Source: Diphasiastrum complanatum (Eukaryota > Streptophyta > Lycopodiopsida > Lycopodiales > Lycopodiaceae). From it: DNA of 64,000 bases. The notes beneath the pieces were generated by a model, which was not told the origin of the DNA, did no database searches, and saw only the letters and a program-made list of their open reading frames with translations. Position 1 is the stretch's first letter, and the number at the start of each line of letters is the position of its first letter. Shown here one piece after another: positions 61,340-64,000 of the stretch. The stretch lies in contig CM055098.1 in the NCBI GenBank assembly GCA_029204225.1, positions 20,216,685 through 20,280,684 on the forward strand, in the 5' to 3' direction. The position numbers and the translations under genes were made by a program.

Positions 61340-63000
61340 CATACAAATGAAAGAAGTGGACTCATTTTAACTTCCTTATTTTTCAAGGTTATTTTCTATT
61401 CCATTTATTTCTTTTCTTTCTTTCCTTTTCTATATTTTCTTTATACAATTTAGACATATATCTTATGTCACATATAACTCCTTCATTCTCCCCCTCTAAT
61501 CTGAATATTATTTATTGTACCCACCAAAAACCAAAATTAACGATCACATGCTCCTCTAATCCAACAACAAAACATCAAAACTTATTAGGCTAGATCCTAC
61601 AATTTGATCATTCTACTCTTTGTAATCTATTCATTGTACTCTTTGTGCCATAGCCATATTCTAAATCAAAAAAGACTTCTAAAATATTTTCTTCAAAAAG
61701 GTCAAACGCCAAGAAGTTGCCAAAGCAAGCTAATCAATTATTCAAGTTGAGTATGCACCATTGTCGGCTATGTATTGGTTTTTTCATAGGTCCTGAATTG
61801 AGGTATCCACCTGGTTTCAAAGACCCTCACTAGTCAGTGCAAAAACTTCCATGAACTGATTGAACTGTCCATGATACAAAACCCATAGTTCCCTTTTACC
61901 CCCTGATTGGTGTGAACAAGACCGACCTATGGACATGGGTAAAACCTCAGTATCAATTGACCACAAATTTTTGACAAGCCTTTGGAGGAGGGTCAATAAG
62001 TATTCTTAATTGTCATTTGCTACTTCAAGCTACTAAGTAGTGGATCAACATTATTTTTCCAAGGGACCACCAAACAAATGCCTCGTCCCTTATCGAGACA
62101 TTGTGCTAGATGAGAATGTTGACCTCACTCAAGAGTTTGGGTTTTTGATGAATAGGTGACATGTGGAAAATTATAGTTCACATTATAGTATGTGCAATAT
62201 GACTTTTTGTTTCTTTTTCTAATGACTTCCAAATAGTCACACTCTTTAGAGTGTTGATTTCTTGAATGTGATTTTTGTGAGAAATAAAACTTGGCCAAAG
62301 TGTTGATTCTTTGGAATTTTTATAACCATGTGTATGTATAAATGTTATTACTATTTAATAGAATTATTCTATTGAGAACCTTATATGGGAACAAACTCCT
62401 CTTGATGGATTGGATTGGACTGGATTGACAACTTTCAAGATTTATTTTGCAGGAATTATTAAGCGCTGCCAAGTGCAATTTCATACTATGAGCCAACATT
62501 TATTGCTTTCGAAGAAGATGGATGGCCATTAGCAATACCTTGAATGGATGGCCATTAGCAATACCCTCTGGATGGATTCAATGCCATTGAGGTGGAGCTC
62601 TTCTTCATAGGCTTTTGAGTTCGCTCATCCATCCATCCTAGGTGGGTGACGAGGACCAATGCTTGGGAAATCTCTTTTGAGTTATCCTCGAAAAACCTGC
62701 ATTTTATAGAACTTGTCAGTTTTTTTAAAAGACTTTTACTTATAAAAAGGGGTATATGCTTGCATAACATTTTATAATGTCGATTTTTGAGAAAACTTAT
62801 AAATTTCATTTGTATAGTTTGCAGATTTTCCAAACATTGAGGAGAAACCCAAGGTATGCATTGTGGCCCGTGGGACCCGCCAAATGCATTTGCACTTTTT
62901 AACGGGCATGTGGTGCATGTACGAGTTGCGGGGCATCCCACTCCTCTAAATCTGACTCCATTTATGACCAAGTCCTAGCTAACAGAAATTTAATAATTGT
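61340..63000. other. No recognisable gene; small tandem duplication
   Basis: AT-rich. GGATGGCCATTAGCAATACC occurs twice (62520-62539 and 62546-62565), a 26-bp tandem duplication. A minus-strand frame at 62555-62971 has no motif and overlaps this repeat, so I do not support it. Confidence 0.4.
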
Positions 63001-63081
63001 TTTGTGCTTAACAGAGGTCTGTTAGGAGCTGTTATCGTGTATCAGCAGGAGAAGATCTTTCTTTTGCACTGTCCAGCAACT

Positions 63082-63106
63082 GGAGGAGGAGGAGGAGGAG
63101 GAGGAG
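63082..63106. repeat. (GGA)n tract in probable 5' leader
   Basis: Eight GGA units about 190 bp upstream of the predicted start codon at 63294; purine-rich trinucleotide tracts are common in plant 5' leaders. Confidence 0.8.
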
Positions 63107-63134
63107 AAGCTGGCGTCTTCATAGCTCACTGGCG

Positions 63135-63316
63135 ATGGTGACGCCAGAAAGCAGAGCTTTTGCGCTTATCTGATCACTGGAATTTGCTCCATCGTCACTT
63201 TTCTGCTTTTGCAAATGTTGACGATCGCCAGCCATTAGCAGCGTTGCATGCCAATAAGCCTAACACGGAGGGTGCCATTTGGAGGCATCGAATATGCCTC
63301 TTTATATCGCTCCTGA
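63135..63316 (+). promoter_or_regulatory. Three upstream ORFs before the right-edge gene
   Basis: Short ATG frames at 63135-63173 (12 codons), 63215-63238 (7 codons) and 63248-63316 (22 codons). The last overlaps the predicted main start at 63294. If transcribed, they could limit translation of the main frame. Confidence 0.35.
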
Positions 63317-64000
63317 GCTTTTCAAGGTGAGTATACCAAGCCTTGTACCTGTCTGCTCTGCTTTGCTTTTTGGGACTGCTAAAATTCAACAAAGCTTTTA
63401 CTACATCCAGGATCACTCTCCATCTTCGTATTTCATTCATGATAAAAGAACGGGTTTTGATAGGCATATTCCCTCACATTTTTGGTAATCCGTGTTTTCT
63501 TTTTCTGTTTATATTTCCTCGGTTGTATGTCCAGCGTTATGATGTTTCAAGAAAGGCAAAAATTTTAAGCCTTGTCGGATTACTAAACTATGATTGGTCC
63601 CTTATGATCTATGTGCTCGAATTCGTTTATTTTCAAGGTGTAAATGAATATAAAAAGTCTTGGTCTGATGCAGTACTTTTAAAGGATTGTTCTTGGGGCT
63701 TCAAAAGGAGATGAACTTAATTCAAATAATCCGTTGAAATGAATTGAATCTTCCGGAAACTCAGATATTTTGGGAAGGGCTATTGTAACTGTCATTATTA
63801 AAAGCAAATACTCGTCTTTTAGTGCATACTCGATTTCATCTTGCTAACTCAGGATCGCTGTGCTTCACAAAGCAGCTGGCTATATGAAGCTTTGAAATAT
63901 CGTTGCAGGTATTGGAATCCCAGTGCAGACAGAATTTTAGGTAGCTCTCATGTATGGAGGAAATTGAACTCTCTATGCGGACCTTGCGATGAACATTTTG
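63294..64000 (+). CDS. Unidentified spliced gene, first exons, runs off the right edge
   Basis: A short first coding exon, MPLYIAPELFK (63294-63326), ends at a consensus donor AAG|GTGAGT. An acceptor CTAACTCAG ends at 63852 with a plausible branch site just upstream. The next exon, starting at 63853 in the same phase, is open for 49 codons to the window end (DRCASQSSWLYEALKYRC, YWNPSADRILGSSHVW, CGPCDEHF). Its Cys-, Trp- and Arg-containing composition looks like real protein, but I do not recognise the family. Intron of 526 bp. Support is limited to splice signals and an open frame. Confidence 0.45.

Noticed and set aside
62555-62971. 138-codon minus-strand frame as a gene
   Set aside because: It overlaps a 26-bp tandem duplication, has no motif and no recognisable splice or promoter context.

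Overview
The window looks like nuclear DNA of a land plant. It is AT-rich, contains plant-type Ty1/copia and Ty3/gypsy retrotransposon relics with initiator-Met-tRNA-like primer sites, and carries two copies of a HECATE-like bHLH transcription factor gene. Candidate splice sites appear in at least two places. The sequence does not settle the lineage. Non-seed plants such as lycophytes, ferns or bryophytes are possible, but I cannot choose between them.

Likely host genes are few: bHLH gene 1 (1829-2680, +), its diverged duplicate (41533-42348, +), and the first exons of an unidentified gene leaving the right edge (63294 onward, +). An unidentified spliced-gene fragment at 13928-14649 (-) may have been captured by a retrotransposon. 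The bHLH copies share about 3 kb of homologous sequence, promoter and 3' flank included, and lie about 39 kb apart. The interval between them is filled with transposable elements.

Layout: 0.7-3.9 kb, duplicated block 1. 4.2-5.9 kb, a foldback element, a tRNA-like tandem array and a hAT-type MITE. 7-13.7 kb, a dispersed repeat, a gypsy-like gag and copia 3' ends. 13.9-16 kb, the captured gene fragment, a tandem miniature LTR element (TRIM) and a long (CT)n tract. 17.3-22 kb, an LTR with primer site, then a decayed reverse transcriptase resembling Penelope-like or rvt genes. 22-27 kb, copia and gypsy fragments in both orientations. 27.7-31.4 kb, two tandem hAT MITEs sharing target-site duplications, minisatellites and another LTR relic. 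32-39 kb, further copia pieces and a 0.8 kb direct repeat. 40-43.1 kb, duplicated block 2. 44.9-50.5 kb, nested copia relics with (GA)n-bearing LTRs. 51.6-56.5 kb, the most complete copia element. 56.7-58.3 kb, a repeat interrupted by a solo LTR. 60.8-61.3 kb, a gypsy gag-integrase deletion derivative. 63-64 kb, the start of a host gene.

Every retroelement reading frame seen is broken by stops, frameshifts or lost catalytic residues, so I see no autonomous element. The most interesting items are the bHLH pair lacking the E-box-contacting glutamate, the non-copia reverse transcriptase relic, the captured gene fragments, the tandem TRIM and the tandem hAT MITEs. All identifications come from reading motifs by eye; no database search was run.
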